Below, one piece after another: positions 1-6,798 of a DNA stretch of 15,133 nt (its first letter is position 1; each line of letters begins with the position of its first letter). Source of the stretch: an uncultured Candidatus Saccharibacteria bacterium. Its GTDB lineage: Bacteria; Patescibacteriota; Saccharimonadia; Saccharimonadales; Saccharimonadaceae. Under the pieces are notes generated by a model that saw only the letters and a program-made list of their open reading frames with translations, was not told where the DNA came from and made no database searches. The stretch lies in contig CALHVV010000040.1 in NCBI GenBank assembly GCA_938036915.1, positions 1 through 15,133 on the forward strand. Direction: 5' to 3'. A program made the position numbers and the translations under genes.

Positions 1-2
1 TT

Positions 3-557
3 TCACCTTTTGGAAATTATTTTACTTTTTCAACTGATGGAGTAATTATTGCAAATTATACAACACAAAGAACTTATTATTCAGAAAGTTTTAGTGAAAA
101 AAATATATCTCTTGATGAACCGCAAGCACCCGTCAATACACTTGCAAATGACAAGCCATTGCTCGGCTTTCTGCGCTCTGCCACGCTCGACCAGCTGCAG
201 GAGATTGATGGCATCGGCGTGGTAGTGGCTGAATCGATTGTCGCGTGGTTCAGCGATGCAGATAACATTGCCTTGCTGGATAAATTTGCCCAATGTGGTG
301 TCGTGCCACGGCTCGTGCAATCGTCACAGCAGCTCGCTGGTCAAAAATTCGTCATCACTGGCACATTGCAAGCAATGAGCCGCGACCAAGCAGCTGAAAA
401 AATCCGTGCTCTGGGTGGTACCTTCCAGAGTAGCGTCAGCAAGGATACCACCTACCTCGTTGCTGGTGGCAAGGTTGGTGCGAGCAAGCGAGCCAAGGCG
501 GAGAAGTATGGTACAATGATCCTCACCGAAGAACAATTTTTAACCCTTATCCAATAA
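3..557 (+). CDS. ligA: NAD-dependent DNA ligase LigA, C-terminal part (5' end off window)
   Basis: LigA seals nicks in duplex DNA during replication and repair, using NAD+. Only the C-terminus is here. The frame is open from base 3 with no stop, giving 184 residues. A helix-hairpin-helix element (LQEIDGIGVVVAESIVAWF, about residues 66-83) is followed by a BRCT domain (about 111-184) with the typical LAGQKFVITGTL start, the RALGG turn and the SKDTTYLVAG strand. A TTG at 159 is the first in-frame start-like codon but is not a believable start, because it would leave ligase fragments only. The first ~118 bases are about 24% GC against about 53% just after, and the encoded stretch (SPFGNYFTFSTDG...) does not resemble the helix-hairpin-helix region expected there. 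So residues ~1-39 may be foreign, an insertion or an assembly join. BRCT identity is certain; the N-terminal piece is not. Confidence 0.9.
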   Translation, partial: SPFGNYFTFSTDGVIIANYTTQRTYYSESFSEKNISLDEPQAPVNTLANDKPLLGFLRSATLDQLQEIDGIGVVVAESIVAWFSDADNIALLDKFAQCGVVPRLVQSSQQLAGQKFVITGTLQAMSRDQAAEKIRALGGTFQSSVSKDTTYLVAGGKVGASKRAKAEKYGTMILTEEQFLTLIQ

Positions 558-572
558 ACAGGAGAAAGATAT

Positions 573-1178
573 ATGGCAACCCCAGAACAACCACAAAGAG
601 ATGAATTAATCGCTGCAGTAAAAAGCATGGCGCCGTTTCCAATTCTCATGGCAACCTTTATGCTCGTGTATGCTGTGTGGTTTGGTGTGGCGTGGGGCAC
701 TATTGGCTGGGCAGTCTTTGCACTATTTGGTGTGTATGCGGCATGGCTGATTTTTTGCGGTGTGCAGCATATCCGTGTGACGAAAAAATTGCCCAAGCCA
801 GCACCAACGCCAGTCAGCAAGCGGATCGCTAAGCAGATGCAGCTGCTGAGCACGGTGTCGTATGCACCGCTTTGGATTATCTTTGCGCTGCTTGGTATGT
901 TTCAGCAGCAGATTTATATCATGCCGGTGCTTGTGCTGACCGTTGGGCTGCACTTCATTCCGCAGGCAAAGATCTTTGACCGGACGATCGATTATTATCT
1001 TGCACCTCTCCCCATCTGCACGGCATTGATTGGCTTCTACCTTGCCTTCGCAACGAGTACTTCGTGGCAAATGGTCTATGCCATCAGCAGCATTGGCGGG
1101 GCACTCGCAACCGCAGGGTATGGACTATATATGGTGCTAGGCCACAAACAACTCATGAACCAAATAAACCACGCGTAA
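573..1178 (+). CDS. Multi-pass membrane protein of unknown function
   Basis: This 201-residue protein is not recognised as a named family. About six hydrophobic segments are visible, near residues 22-42, 44-62, 96-111, 113-130, 142-161 and 167-188, so it should sit in the cytoplasmic membrane. A charged, proline-rich loop (KKLPKPAPTPVSKRIAK, about 71-87) separates the first pair from the rest and by its positive charge is probably cytoplasmic. Residues 127-147 (LHFIPQAKIFDRTIDYYLAPL) recall small six-helix membrane proteins of uncharacterised DUF families, but I cannot name one. The start is supported by a GGAGA site 7 bases upstream (561-565). It lies 15 bases after ligA and could be co-transcribed with it; nothing links the functions. 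Confidence 0.8.
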   Translation: MATPEQPQRDELIAAVKSMAPFPILMATFMLVYAVWFGVAWGTIGWAVFALFGVYAAWLIFCGVQHIRVTKKLPKPAPTPVSKRIAKQMQLLSTVSYAPLWIIFALLGMFQQQIYIMPVLVLTVGLHFIPQAKIFDRTIDYYLAPLPICTALIGFYLAFATSTSWQMVYAISSIGGALATAGYGLYMVLGHKQLMNQINHA

Positions 1179-1371
1179 GAGTTATACGACGCCGCACACG
1201 TAGTCAGCTGGCTTGCAAAAAGCAAGCGAAAATAAACGCATAGAATCATCTGAATACATCGCACTATGATTCAAAAATATGATCCTAGAAAGGAGAAATG
1301 GTAAATAATGGAAATTAATAACAACAAGAGCAAAATCACACTAGATATCAGTCTATAACAGAGGTAGTATC

Positions 1372-1881
1372 ATGAATATGACAGACAATACGCACAACAA
1401 ATCAACCATGGCTGGCTTCTTTCTAGATGGCTGGTATGTCTTTGATAACTTCGCGCCATGCCAGGTTGAGTGGCGTGGCGTGCTGTACCCCACGAGCGAA
1501 CATGCCTACCAAGCGGCGCACTTTTTTGGCACCAATCCAGCTCGGGCTGAGCAGGTGCGCTTATGTCGCTCGCCGCGCTTAGCGTCTGATTTTGCCAACC
1601 AGCATAAGGCTGAAGAAGACCCCAATTGGGACGATAAAAAGGTGGCAATTATGGAAGAAATTGTACGCTGCAAGCTTGCTCAGCACGATCTTGTGCGCGA
1701 AACACTCATTGCATCGGGCGACCGATATATTGTGGAGATGAATGACGATGACAGCTTTTGGGGTTGGGGTAGCGACCATGCTGGGCGCAATGAGCTTGGC
1801 AAAATTTGGATGCGTTTACGCGATGAATTGCAAAATGCAAGTGATAATAATACCATGAATGGTGGTGAACAAAATTCATGA
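1372..1881 (+). CDS. NADAR-domain (YbiA/DUF1768-like) N-glycosidase
   Basis: NADAR proteins act on N-glycosidic bonds of ADP-ribose- or ribose-linked molecules. E. coli YbiA cleaves reactive early riboflavin intermediates, and other members remove ADP-ribose from guanine bases. The 169-residue protein carries the family signatures in order: VFDNFAPC (23-30), YPTSEHAYQA (39-48) with the candidate catalytic Glu43, the NWDDKKVAIMEEIVRCKLAQH segment, and a C-terminal IVEMNDDDSFWGWG...GRNELGKIWMRLR block. Length and layout match YbiA. ATG 1372 is preceded by AGAGG (1360-1364) at 7 bases; ATG 1378 is a possible alternative. It is followed by two nucleotide pyrophosphohydrolases, which suits a role in removing damaged nucleotides. 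Which substrate it uses cannot be told from sequence. Confidence 0.9.
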   Translation: MNMTDNTHNKSTMAGFFLDGWYVFDNFAPCQVEWRGVLYPTSEHAYQAAHFFGTNPARAEQVRLCRSPRLASDFANQHKAEEDPNWDDKKVAIMEEIVRCKLAQHDLVRETLIASGDRYIVEMNDDDSFWGWGSDHAGRNELGKIWMRLRDELQNASDNNTMNGGEQNS

Positions 1882-1889
1882 TGAAATAC

Positions 1890-1918
1890 TTGTGAGATAA
1901 TAACAAACTCTTGATAGT
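1890..1918 (+). promoter_or_regulatory. Possible promoter for the MazG-like/ITPase pair
   Basis: TTGTGA (1890-1895) and GATAGT (1913-1918) are spaced by 17 bases in the 92-base gap before the MazG-like gene. TATATA at 1923-1928 is an alternative -10. Match quality is moderate, and read-through from the NADAR gene is equally possible. Confidence 0.35.
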
Positions 1919-1973
1919 AGGCTATATAACCCCAAAAGGAACCCAACAACCAACAGACAAGGAGGACAAGGCA

Positions 1974-2390
1974 ATGGTGCGATTCTATCTCGAAAAGCTC
2001 GTACGTGACAAGGTTGTCGAGAAATGCAAGGTCGACCCGCAGGTGCTCCACACCGAGTATTATCAATTGGATCGCGCGGCGTATCGCCGTGAGTTACAGC
2101 GCAAGATTCATGAGGAAGCAAACGAAATTCCACTGGGCGATGATAGGCTAGAAGAGGCGCTGCAGGAGCTGGCGGATGTGCAGGCTGTTCTCGATGCACT
2201 GCGCGATGATTTTGGCTTTTCACCTCAGCAGGTGCAAGACGCAGTGGCGCGCAAAGCTGCACATGCTGGCGGTTTTCAAGGGCGCTATTATATTGCGTAC
2301 AACGATCTAGCGAAGGATAGCAAATGGGTCGAGGTTTTTCGGGCACAGCCAGAGAAATATCGAGAAGAGAAGCACGAGGGAGATAAATGA
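1974..2390 (+). CDS. MazG-like all-alpha nucleotide pyrophosphohydrolase
   Basis: Proteins of this type hydrolyse (d)NTPs or modified nucleotides to the monophosphate and pyrophosphate as a house-cleaning step. The 138-residue protein starts with the KLVRDKV signature (8-14) of the phosphoribosyl-ATP pyrophosphatase-like/MazG superfamily. It has the metal-binding pattern EExxE (47-51, EEANE) followed by ExxD (65-68, ELAD) on predicted helices, then a longer C-terminal tail. The frame is open back to 1911, but ATG 1974 is chosen because the KLVRDK motif normally lies at the N-terminus and AAGGAGG (1959-1965) sits 8 bases before it. The stop codon overlaps the next gene's start (ATGA), so the two are translationally coupled. 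The preferred nucleotide is unknown. Confidence 0.85.
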   Translation: MVRFYLEKLVRDKVVEKCKVDPQVLHTEYYQLDRAAYRRELQRKIHEEANEIPLGDDRLEEALQELADVQAVLDALRDDFGFSPQQVQDAVARKAAHAGGFQGRYYIAYNDLAKDSKWVEVFRAQPEKYREEKHEGDK

Positions 2391-2944
2391 TGCAGCAACC
2401 ACTATTCATCACGGGCAACCAGCACAAGGCTGATTACCTAGCGCGCATGCTTGGTATGCCGCTGGAGCAACGCAAGATTGATTTGGTAGAAATTCAATCG
2501 TCTTCGCCTGAGGAGGTTGTTCGACACAAAGTGCGTGAAGCGTATGAGATTGCCCAGCGGCCAGTCCTTGTGGAAGATGTGTCGCTGGGATTTGCAGCGC
2601 TGAATGGATTGCCTGGGCCGTTCATTAAGTTCTTCGTCGAGGCGCCAGATGGGCTAGAAAAATTATGCCGTATGCTTGATGGCTTTGATGATCGATCGGC
2701 ACTGGCGGTGTGCGTGTTTGGCTACTATGATGGCTGCGAGATGCATATTTTTCGCAGTGAGCTACCTGGCAGTATTGCAGCACATCCGCGAGGCGATGGT
2801 GGCTTTGGTTGGGACAAAATATTTTGCCCAGATGGCTACAATGGCCGGACGCGCGCTGAGTTATCGCCAGAAGAAGATGCAGCGACGTATCCTACTATCA
2901 AACCAATTGCAGCAGTGCGCGAATTTTTACAAACTCATAAGTAA
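2387..2944 (+). CDS. XTP/dITP diphosphatase, ITPA/RdgB (HAM1) family
   Basis: This enzyme hydrolyses deaminated purine triphosphates (ITP, dITP, XTP) to monophosphates, keeping them out of RNA and DNA. In 185 residues the family motifs appear in order: FITGNQHKADYL (7-18) for phosphate binding, PVLVEDVSLGFAALNGLPGP (59-78) with the catalytic acidic residues, and GFGWDKIFCPDGY (139-151) for base recognition. The wording of these motifs (VEDxSLxFxALxGLPGPxIKxF, GFxDxSAxAxCxF) is closer to eukaryotic ITPA than to E. coli RdgB. The gene starts inside the stop codon of the MazG-like gene (ATGATG), with GAGGGA just upstream, so the two pyrophosphohydrolases form one transcription unit with complementary sanitation roles. 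Family assignment is firm; the subtype is my reading of motifs. Confidence 0.93.
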   Translation: MMQQPLFITGNQHKADYLARMLGMPLEQRKIDLVEIQSSSPEEVVRHKVREAYEIAQRPVLVEDVSLGFAALNGLPGPFIKFFVEAPDGLEKLCRMLDGFDDRSALAVCVFGYYDGCEMHIFRSELPGSIAAHPRGDGGFGWDKIFCPDGYNGRTRAELSPEEDAATYPTIKPIAAVREFLQTHK

Positions 2945-3401
2945 GATTTTTTGCAACCTCTACCACTGTTATTTTTATGAATCGAACATTAATTTTATTC
3001 ACCGTGGTTAATACATGACTAAATATTGATGGTGTGGTAGGTAGTAGAATGCGCACTTATGACAAAATATAATAGTGAATTTTCTTTAAATATATTCAAT
3101 ATCATTGTATAGGAGAATGGCAACTAGTGTCGTCTCGAATCTTGATTGCTCACTGCCAGAGTGTATGATGATGACACAAAGGCAAGCACTTTACTTGCAA
3201 TGTGCAACCAAAAAACAGGCTCATCTACCTGCATTGTGGCAGAAAAAGCAAACGACAAAAAAGCGCACTGGCGCAGTAGCAAATTGATACGCGAACCAAG
3301 ATAATCACCGCAGAAAAGAGAGCACGAAGAGAACACGACAAAGAAAACGATTGCAAAAAGCAAGCAAGAAATCACCAATCTGCGTGAATAAATCGCCCAA
3401 T
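2945..3401. other. 457-base gap with no convincing gene
   Basis: This stretch lies between the convergent ITPase and pta genes and is visibly more AT-rich than its flanks. I see TATAAT at 3068-3073 without a clear -35 box. A 56-codon frame begins at ATG 3117, but AGGAG lies only 2 bases before that ATG, too close for normal use, and the product (MATSVVSNLDCSLPEC...) looks non-protein-like. A minus-strand frame at 3124-3378 needs a TTG start. GCGC-ACTG-GCGC (3263-3274) next to A6 (3257-3262) would form a very short hairpin followed by T6 on the minus strand, a weak terminator candidate for pta. It may hold a decayed gene or a non-coding RNA; neither can be shown. Confidence 0.5.
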
Positions 3402-4355
3402 CTATTCAGTCGCCATACTACCAACGATTAAGCTCGCGCCAATCACATCATCGACACTCGAGCCACGCGATAGGTCGCTGATTGGCCGTGCGAAGCCTTG
3501 CAGAATAGGGCCGTAGGCATGACCACCAGCCAGGTGTTCGGCGAGCTTGTAGGCAATGTTGCCAGAGTTGAGATCGGGGAAAACGAGGACGTTTGCCTGG
3601 CCAGCGACAGGGCTGGTAGGGGCTTTTTTGTGGCCAATGGCGGGGACAAGAGCGGCGTCAAGCTGGAGCTCACCATCGATACGGAGTTCTGGCTGATGGG
3701 CTTGTACTTCTGCAAGAGCGTGGCGAATTGTTTCGACACTTTGGCCACCAGCACTACCGAGCGTCGAGTAAGAAAGCAGCGCAACGCGGGGCTGCCAACC
3801 AAGACGAGTGGCGCTCAAGGCGCTGGCTCTAGCAATGGCGGCTAGGCCAGCGGCATCTGGTGCAATGTTCATCCCGCAGTCGGCAAAGATGAGTAAGCCA
3901 TTCTCCCCGCCAGCGAAGTGGGGTGTATCCATCACGAAGAAGCTCGATGCATAGCGCACCCCGGGCGCTAAGCCAACAACTTTCAGCGCAGCCCGCAATA
4001 CCGCAGCGGTGGGGTGGTCGATGCCAGCCACCATAGCATCACACGTGCCATCGTGAAGCAGCTGGGCCGCGTAGGTGAGAGGGGTAAGGGGAGGTGCATC
4101 AGCGGTGTTTGCAGATGTCGTATCGTGTTGGTGGGGCACTGTCATAATCTCGATGTCATTAAGCGAGATACCTGCATCGGTGGCGGCCTGCTTGACAGCA
4201 GTTGGGCTATCCACAACAAGCACAGGCCGAACGGCGTGCCAATCGGCTAGCTGGCGTACGGCGCTGAGGATAATGGGGTTGGTGCCTTCTGGGTAGGCGA
4301 TGCGCGGCGGGTGAGTGGCGAGCGCATCACGGAGGGTGAGTATACGCTGATTCAT
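3402..4355 (-). CDS. pta: Phosphate acetyltransferase
   Basis: Pta interconverts acetyl-CoA plus phosphate and acetyl phosphate plus CoA, normally feeding acetate kinase for ATP synthesis in fermenting cells. The 317-residue protein matches the short catalytic Pta form (no N-terminal regulatory domain). Markers are YPEG near the start (21-24), FADCGMNIAPDA (157-168), ALLSYSTLGSA (192-202), GELQLDAALVP (228-238), VLVFPDLNSGNIAYKLAEHL (256-275) and the C-terminal GPILQGFARPISDLSRGSS and DDVIG block (282-306). No ackA is next to it in this window. The ATG has no Shine-Dalgarno site: TATACT lies 6 bases before it, predicting a leaderless mRNA from a promoter that overlaps that of the divergent GNAT gene. 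Confidence 0.93.
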   Translation of the reverse strand: MNQRILTLRDALATHPPRIAYPEGTNPIILSAVRQLADWHAVRPVLVVDSPTAVKQAATDAGISLNDIEIMTVPHQHDTTSANTADAPPLTPLTYAAQLLHDGTCDAMVAGIDHPTAAVLRAALKVVGLAPGVRYASSFFVMDTPHFAGGENGLLIFADCGMNIAPDAAGLAAIARASALSATRLGWQPRVALLSYSTLGSAGGQSVETIRHALAEVQAHQPELRIDGELQLDAALVPAIGHKKAPTSPVAGQANVLVFPDLNSGNIAYKLAEHLAGGHAYGPILQGFARPISDLSRGSSVDDVIGASLIVGSMATE

Positions 4356-4376
4356 ACTTGTAGTATAATCGATATA
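4356..4376. promoter_or_regulatory. Overlapping divergent -10 boxes of pta and the GNAT gene
   Basis: Only 20 bases separate the two start codons. The plus strand has TATAAT at 4364-4369 followed by six bases and ATG 4376. The minus strand has TATACT (complement of 4362-4367) followed by six bases and the pta ATG (4353-4355). Transcription would begin at or next to each A of ATG, leaving no room for a ribosome-binding site. The two boxes share four base pairs, so the two polymerases should compete. No good -35 hexamer is visible on either side. Confidence 0.65.
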
Positions 4377-4858
4377 TGGAAGAACTCATAATCGAACAGG
4401 CAACCGCCGTCAGCCAGGCTGATGTGGCGGCAATCGCAGCACTGGGCGATGTGCTGCACCAAGCCGGAACAACCGCGCCAACTACTCCAACCACCTCTGG
4501 TGCAGCGGCGATAGACGCTTTGCGTCAGGCGCTAGAAGCGGTGATCGCTGCTGAGAATCAAGTTCTGCTCCTGGCTCGTCTTGATGGTAAGGTAGTAGGC
4601 ATGGCAACACTCGCCCTGCTGGTGGGGCCAATCGCTGGGCGTAAGATCTACCTTGATGATTTCGTGACCGACCCATCGGTGCAGGGCAAGGGGGTTGGCT
4701 CGCGGCTGTGGGATGCGATGCTAAGCTGGGGCCAGCAACATGGTGCGACCAAGCTCACCTTCACCTCTAACCCTAAGCGTCAAGCAGCCCATCGCTTTTA
4801 TCTCCACAAGGGCGCAACGATCTATAACACGACAGTGTTTGAGAAGATAATCGAATAG
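4376..4858 (+). CDS. GNAT-family N-acetyltransferase
   Basis: The protein should transfer an acetyl group from acetyl-CoA to an amine of an unknown substrate. In 160 residues the GNAT fold is visible: VLLLARLDGKVVGMATL (63-79) forms strands 2-4, then motif A, IYLDDFVTDPSVQGKGVGSRL (91-111), with the pyrophosphate-binding QGKGVG loop (103-108), and motif B with NPKRQAAHRFYLHKGA (132-147). Residues 30-45 are a Thr/Ala-rich insert. It is divergent from pta, which uses the same cofactor, and the start regions overlap; whether this means joint regulation is inference. TATAAT lies 6 bases before the ATG and there is no Shine-Dalgarno site. Confidence 0.88.
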   Translation: MEELIIEQATAVSQADVAAIAALGDVLHQAGTTAPTTPTTSGAAAIDALRQALEAVIAAENQVLLLARLDGKVVGMATLALLVGPIAGRKIYLDDFVTDPSVQGKGVGSRLWDAMLSWGQQHGATKLTFTSNPKRQAAHRFYLHKGATIYNTTVFEKIIE

Positions 4859-5045
4859 TATAGGCTGAACTGCAAAGCTTCGCCTTCTCTTGCACCAATT
4901 TGCCTTCAACGAATGGAGTAGATAGCCATTGATTCCATCAGCTCTAAAAGGCTAAATCTAGGGTATTTTGTAGTACTTTCAGAGGAGGTGGGGAAGAGAA
5001 TGCGATATTATTCAATCATCGAGATGCCCCCTGTTTTATTGCTAA

Positions 5046-5051
5046 TATAAT
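5046..5051 (+). promoter_or_regulatory. Candidate -10 box before the frameshifted gene
   Basis: A perfect TATAAT lies 32 bases before ATG 5084. A short inverted repeat GTCGC-TTGCT-GCGAC would form a small hairpin in the leader. No clear -35 hexamer is visible, and the ATG has only weak purine-rich sequence (AGAAAAGACAG) ahead of it. Confidence 0.4.
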
Positions 5052-5083
5052 GCGTCGCTTGCTGCGACAGAAAAGACAGATGA

Positions 5084-5684
5084 ATGACACGAACTCAAGC
5101 CCAAGAAGCATTCTCCACCTTATATAGCACCCCGCGCGAACGAGTGACAGCAGCCGACCAAGCAGCTGCAGTAGTGCGGCTGAGCCAGATTGCTTTGCAT
5201 ATGATGACAAAATTTGCTGATACGGTTGATGTATATGGCTACCGAATGGACAATGCTGCGCCAGCAAAAGCAGCTGATTCACCTCTGTTTCCGAACCAAA
5301 GCCGTGCCATCCTCAGGCTCATGGCACCATATCATGATGGCTCAAATCTGCGGGTAAATGTTGAGACGGCGACATTTTGGCGTGAGCCGCTACAGCCGAG
5401 CCTAAGCGACAATGCAATAGCTGCGACAACACAGGAGGTAAGCCTGGTGAGTGGCTCAGCGCAGCTGCGCTACTATTGTTGCAGAAGGCAGTCACCAGCG
5501 GGTGGTGCGCTCGCTGATTGGTTCGGCGCATAGTGGCCAGCCTGCCACACGCACGATTGGTGAAAGCCAACGAATCGGCCGAGGTGACCAAGTGGTCAGC
5601 GAGGCAGAAGTGCAGCAGCTCTGGAAGGTTCTGAATAGAGCAGAATCGCTTGACGCACTTGATGCAAATCGAAGTAATTTGTGA
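5084..5684 (+). pseudogene. Frameshifted small protein of an unknown family shared with the gene at 7769
   Basis: Two frames together make one protein. The first runs 5084-5533 (MTRTQAQEAF...), but its last ~18 codons (CCRRQSPAGGALADWFGA) look like out-of-frame sequence. The sensible continuation is in the +1 frame from about 5475 to the TGA at 5682-5684 (IVAEGSHQRVVRSLIG...). Removing one base around 5471-5474 would restore about 199 residues, against 197 for the gene at 7769. The two share a similar order: N-terminal helices ending in a KFADTVDVYG / QFAGEANTYD segment, a beta-rich middle, LRY-IVAEG versus FRYHLEDG, an IGR motif (RIGRG / TIGRN) and a final long helix. Function is unknown. 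The cause could be a true mutation, a sequencing error or recoding. Confidence 0.6.
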
Positions 5685-5748
5685 AGCTTCAAGATTTCGC
5701 TTTCTTAGTGCTGAAGAGGAAGAGACGATAGAGGGCGTGAAATTACCG

Positions 5749-5788
5749 AGAAGAATCTCTAGATTCAATTGAAGAGTAACATTCTTCT
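5749..5788. repeat. Imperfect hairpin with central TTCAATTGAA palindrome
   Basis: AGAAGAAT (5749-5756) is complementary to ATTCTTCT (5781-5788). Between them lie a CTCT/AGAG pair and a perfect ten-base palindrome at 5764-5773. It sits between the stop of the frameshifted gene and the terminator, so it may help transcript ending or protect the 3' end. Confidence 0.4.
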
Positions 5789-5799
5789 AGGAAAGCAAG

Positions 5800-5824
5800 A
5801 AACCGGCCATTATAGCCGGTTTTT
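5800..5824 (+). terminator. Rho-independent terminator
   Basis: The 8-bp stem AAACCGGC (5800-5807) / GCCGGTTT (5815-5822) has a CATTATA loop and runs into TTTTC. It would end transcription from the frameshifted gene. In the other direction it lies 3' of the convergent CAP-domain gene but has only a poor T run, so it is mainly a plus-strand terminator. Confidence 0.85.
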
Positions 5825-5870
5825 CTATTCTGAGTAAGTGTCTCTCTCAGATATTCTTGCTTATCCTCTC

Positions 5871-6653
5871 CTAGCGGCAGAACTGCATGGCAATGTAATA
5901 TTGGTCGCCTTTTTGCGTTAGGCCAATGCCAGCTTTGTCGTAGTCGCCCGAGAACATGATCTTGTTGTGCGGCGGGGAATTGATCCACACATCCGTGGCT
6001 TGTTGCTCATTGTACGAGATTGGCACGAGCTCGAGAATCTCACCACTGGTGCGGCAGGTGTAGAGTTGCTTCAGGCGGTCGAGACCACCATCGTGGCTAA
6101 GTTTATTAATCTGCGCATTGTAGGCCGACTGAGCGCGCGAGCTCGTGTCGATCTGCTCGATACGCTGCACACTACTAAGCGAACGCGCTGCCCGTTCCTT
6201 GTTGACCGTTGCAAAGACACGGTCGACAAACTCCGGTGATGGCACGTTGGAGTTAGAATTTGACTTGTTATTCGACGGGTTGCTCCTCTGAGCGTTGCTA
6301 TTCGAGCGTGTGTTCGAGCCAGTCGAAGCGCCGTTGGTTGCAGTTGGCTTTTGCTCTGTGGCTGGTGTTGGCGTTGGTGCCTCGCTGGGCTTCGACGCTG
6401 GCTTGATGGCCTTGGGAGAAGCGTTGGAGGCGATGATTATCTTGATAGCTTGGTTGCGCTGTGCGAGTGTCTGGGCAGATGGCTGGTCGGACGGCGCTAA
6501 TGCCTTGGCCATATGTCCACCGGTTGTTGCACTCGTTGCATTGTATGCAGGCGCTGACGAACCACTCTTTGGCTGGGCTGCTACGATGACGCCCGCGCCC
6601 GCGAAGACGATCATTGTACCAGCTATGCCATACACGAGTCTCTTCATACTCAT
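5871..6653 (-). CDS. Exported CAP-domain (SCP-like) protein
   Basis: CAP-superfamily proteins are mostly secreted; bacterial members have poorly known roles in cell-surface biology. The 260-residue protein starts MSMKRLVYG with a hydrophobic segment (8-26) that is a signal peptide or membrane anchor. A long low-complexity Ser/Thr/Pro/Asn linker (about 28-140) then reaches across the wall, and a CAP domain fills 142-260. Its marks are VNKERAARSL (150-159), LSHDGGLDR (185-193), the buried Glu in SGEIL (203-207), SPPHNKIMFSGDYDKAGIG (226-244) and YYIAMQFCR at the end. Cys200 and Cys259 could form a disulfide. The frame extends upstream to 6818 but would overlap the divergent gene. ATG 6653 is chosen because the signal sequence follows it; ATG 6647 is also possible. 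TATGCT lies 12 bases before the ATG and there is no Shine-Dalgarno site. Confidence 0.87.
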   Translation of the reverse strand: MSMKRLVYGIAGTMIVFAGAGVIVAAQPKSGSSAPAYNATSATTGGHMAKALAPSDQPSAQTLAQRNQAIKIIIASNASPKAIKPASKPSEAPTPTPATEQKPTATNGASTGSNTRSNSNAQRSNPSNNKSNSNSNVPSPEFVDRVFATVNKERAARSLSSVQRIEQIDTSSRAQSAYNAQINKLSHDGGLDRLKQLYTCRTSGEILELVPISYNEQQATDVWINSPPHNKIMFSGDYDKAGIGLTQKGDQYYIAMQFCR

Positions 6654-6783
6654 ACTACCCAGCGTAGCATAGATATGACAGGATGTGAAATAAGATTTGT
6701 GAAAAACCGGCCCGCAACAGAGGCAAAAATCGTGAGAAATAATACAAAAAAATAACAGGATATAACCCAGTGCCGTAGTAGCG

Positions 6784-6798
6784 TATACTATATATATG
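6784..6798 (+). promoter_or_regulatory. -10 box six bases before the ATG (predicted leaderless start)
   Basis: TATACT (6784-6789) is followed by six bases (ATATAT) and ATG 6796, the same spacing as at pta, the GNAT gene and prmC. No ribosome-binding site is present. Confidence 0.6.

Noticed and set aside
1911..1973. Extended start for the MazG-like protein
   Set aside because: The extension has no ribosome site, while ATG 1974 has AAGGAGG 8 bases upstream and puts the KLVRDK motif at its usual place.
3105..3287. Plus-strand frame of 60 codons from a TTG, or 56 from ATG 3117
   Set aside because: The ribosome-site spacing is wrong for ATG 3117, the composition is not protein-like (Gln/Lys-rich with MMM and TTKKRT), and no family is recognised.
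3124..3378. Minus-strand frame of 84 codons with a hydrophobic start
   Set aside because: It needs a TTG start without a ribosome-binding site, and the hydrophobicity comes from a T-rich strand.
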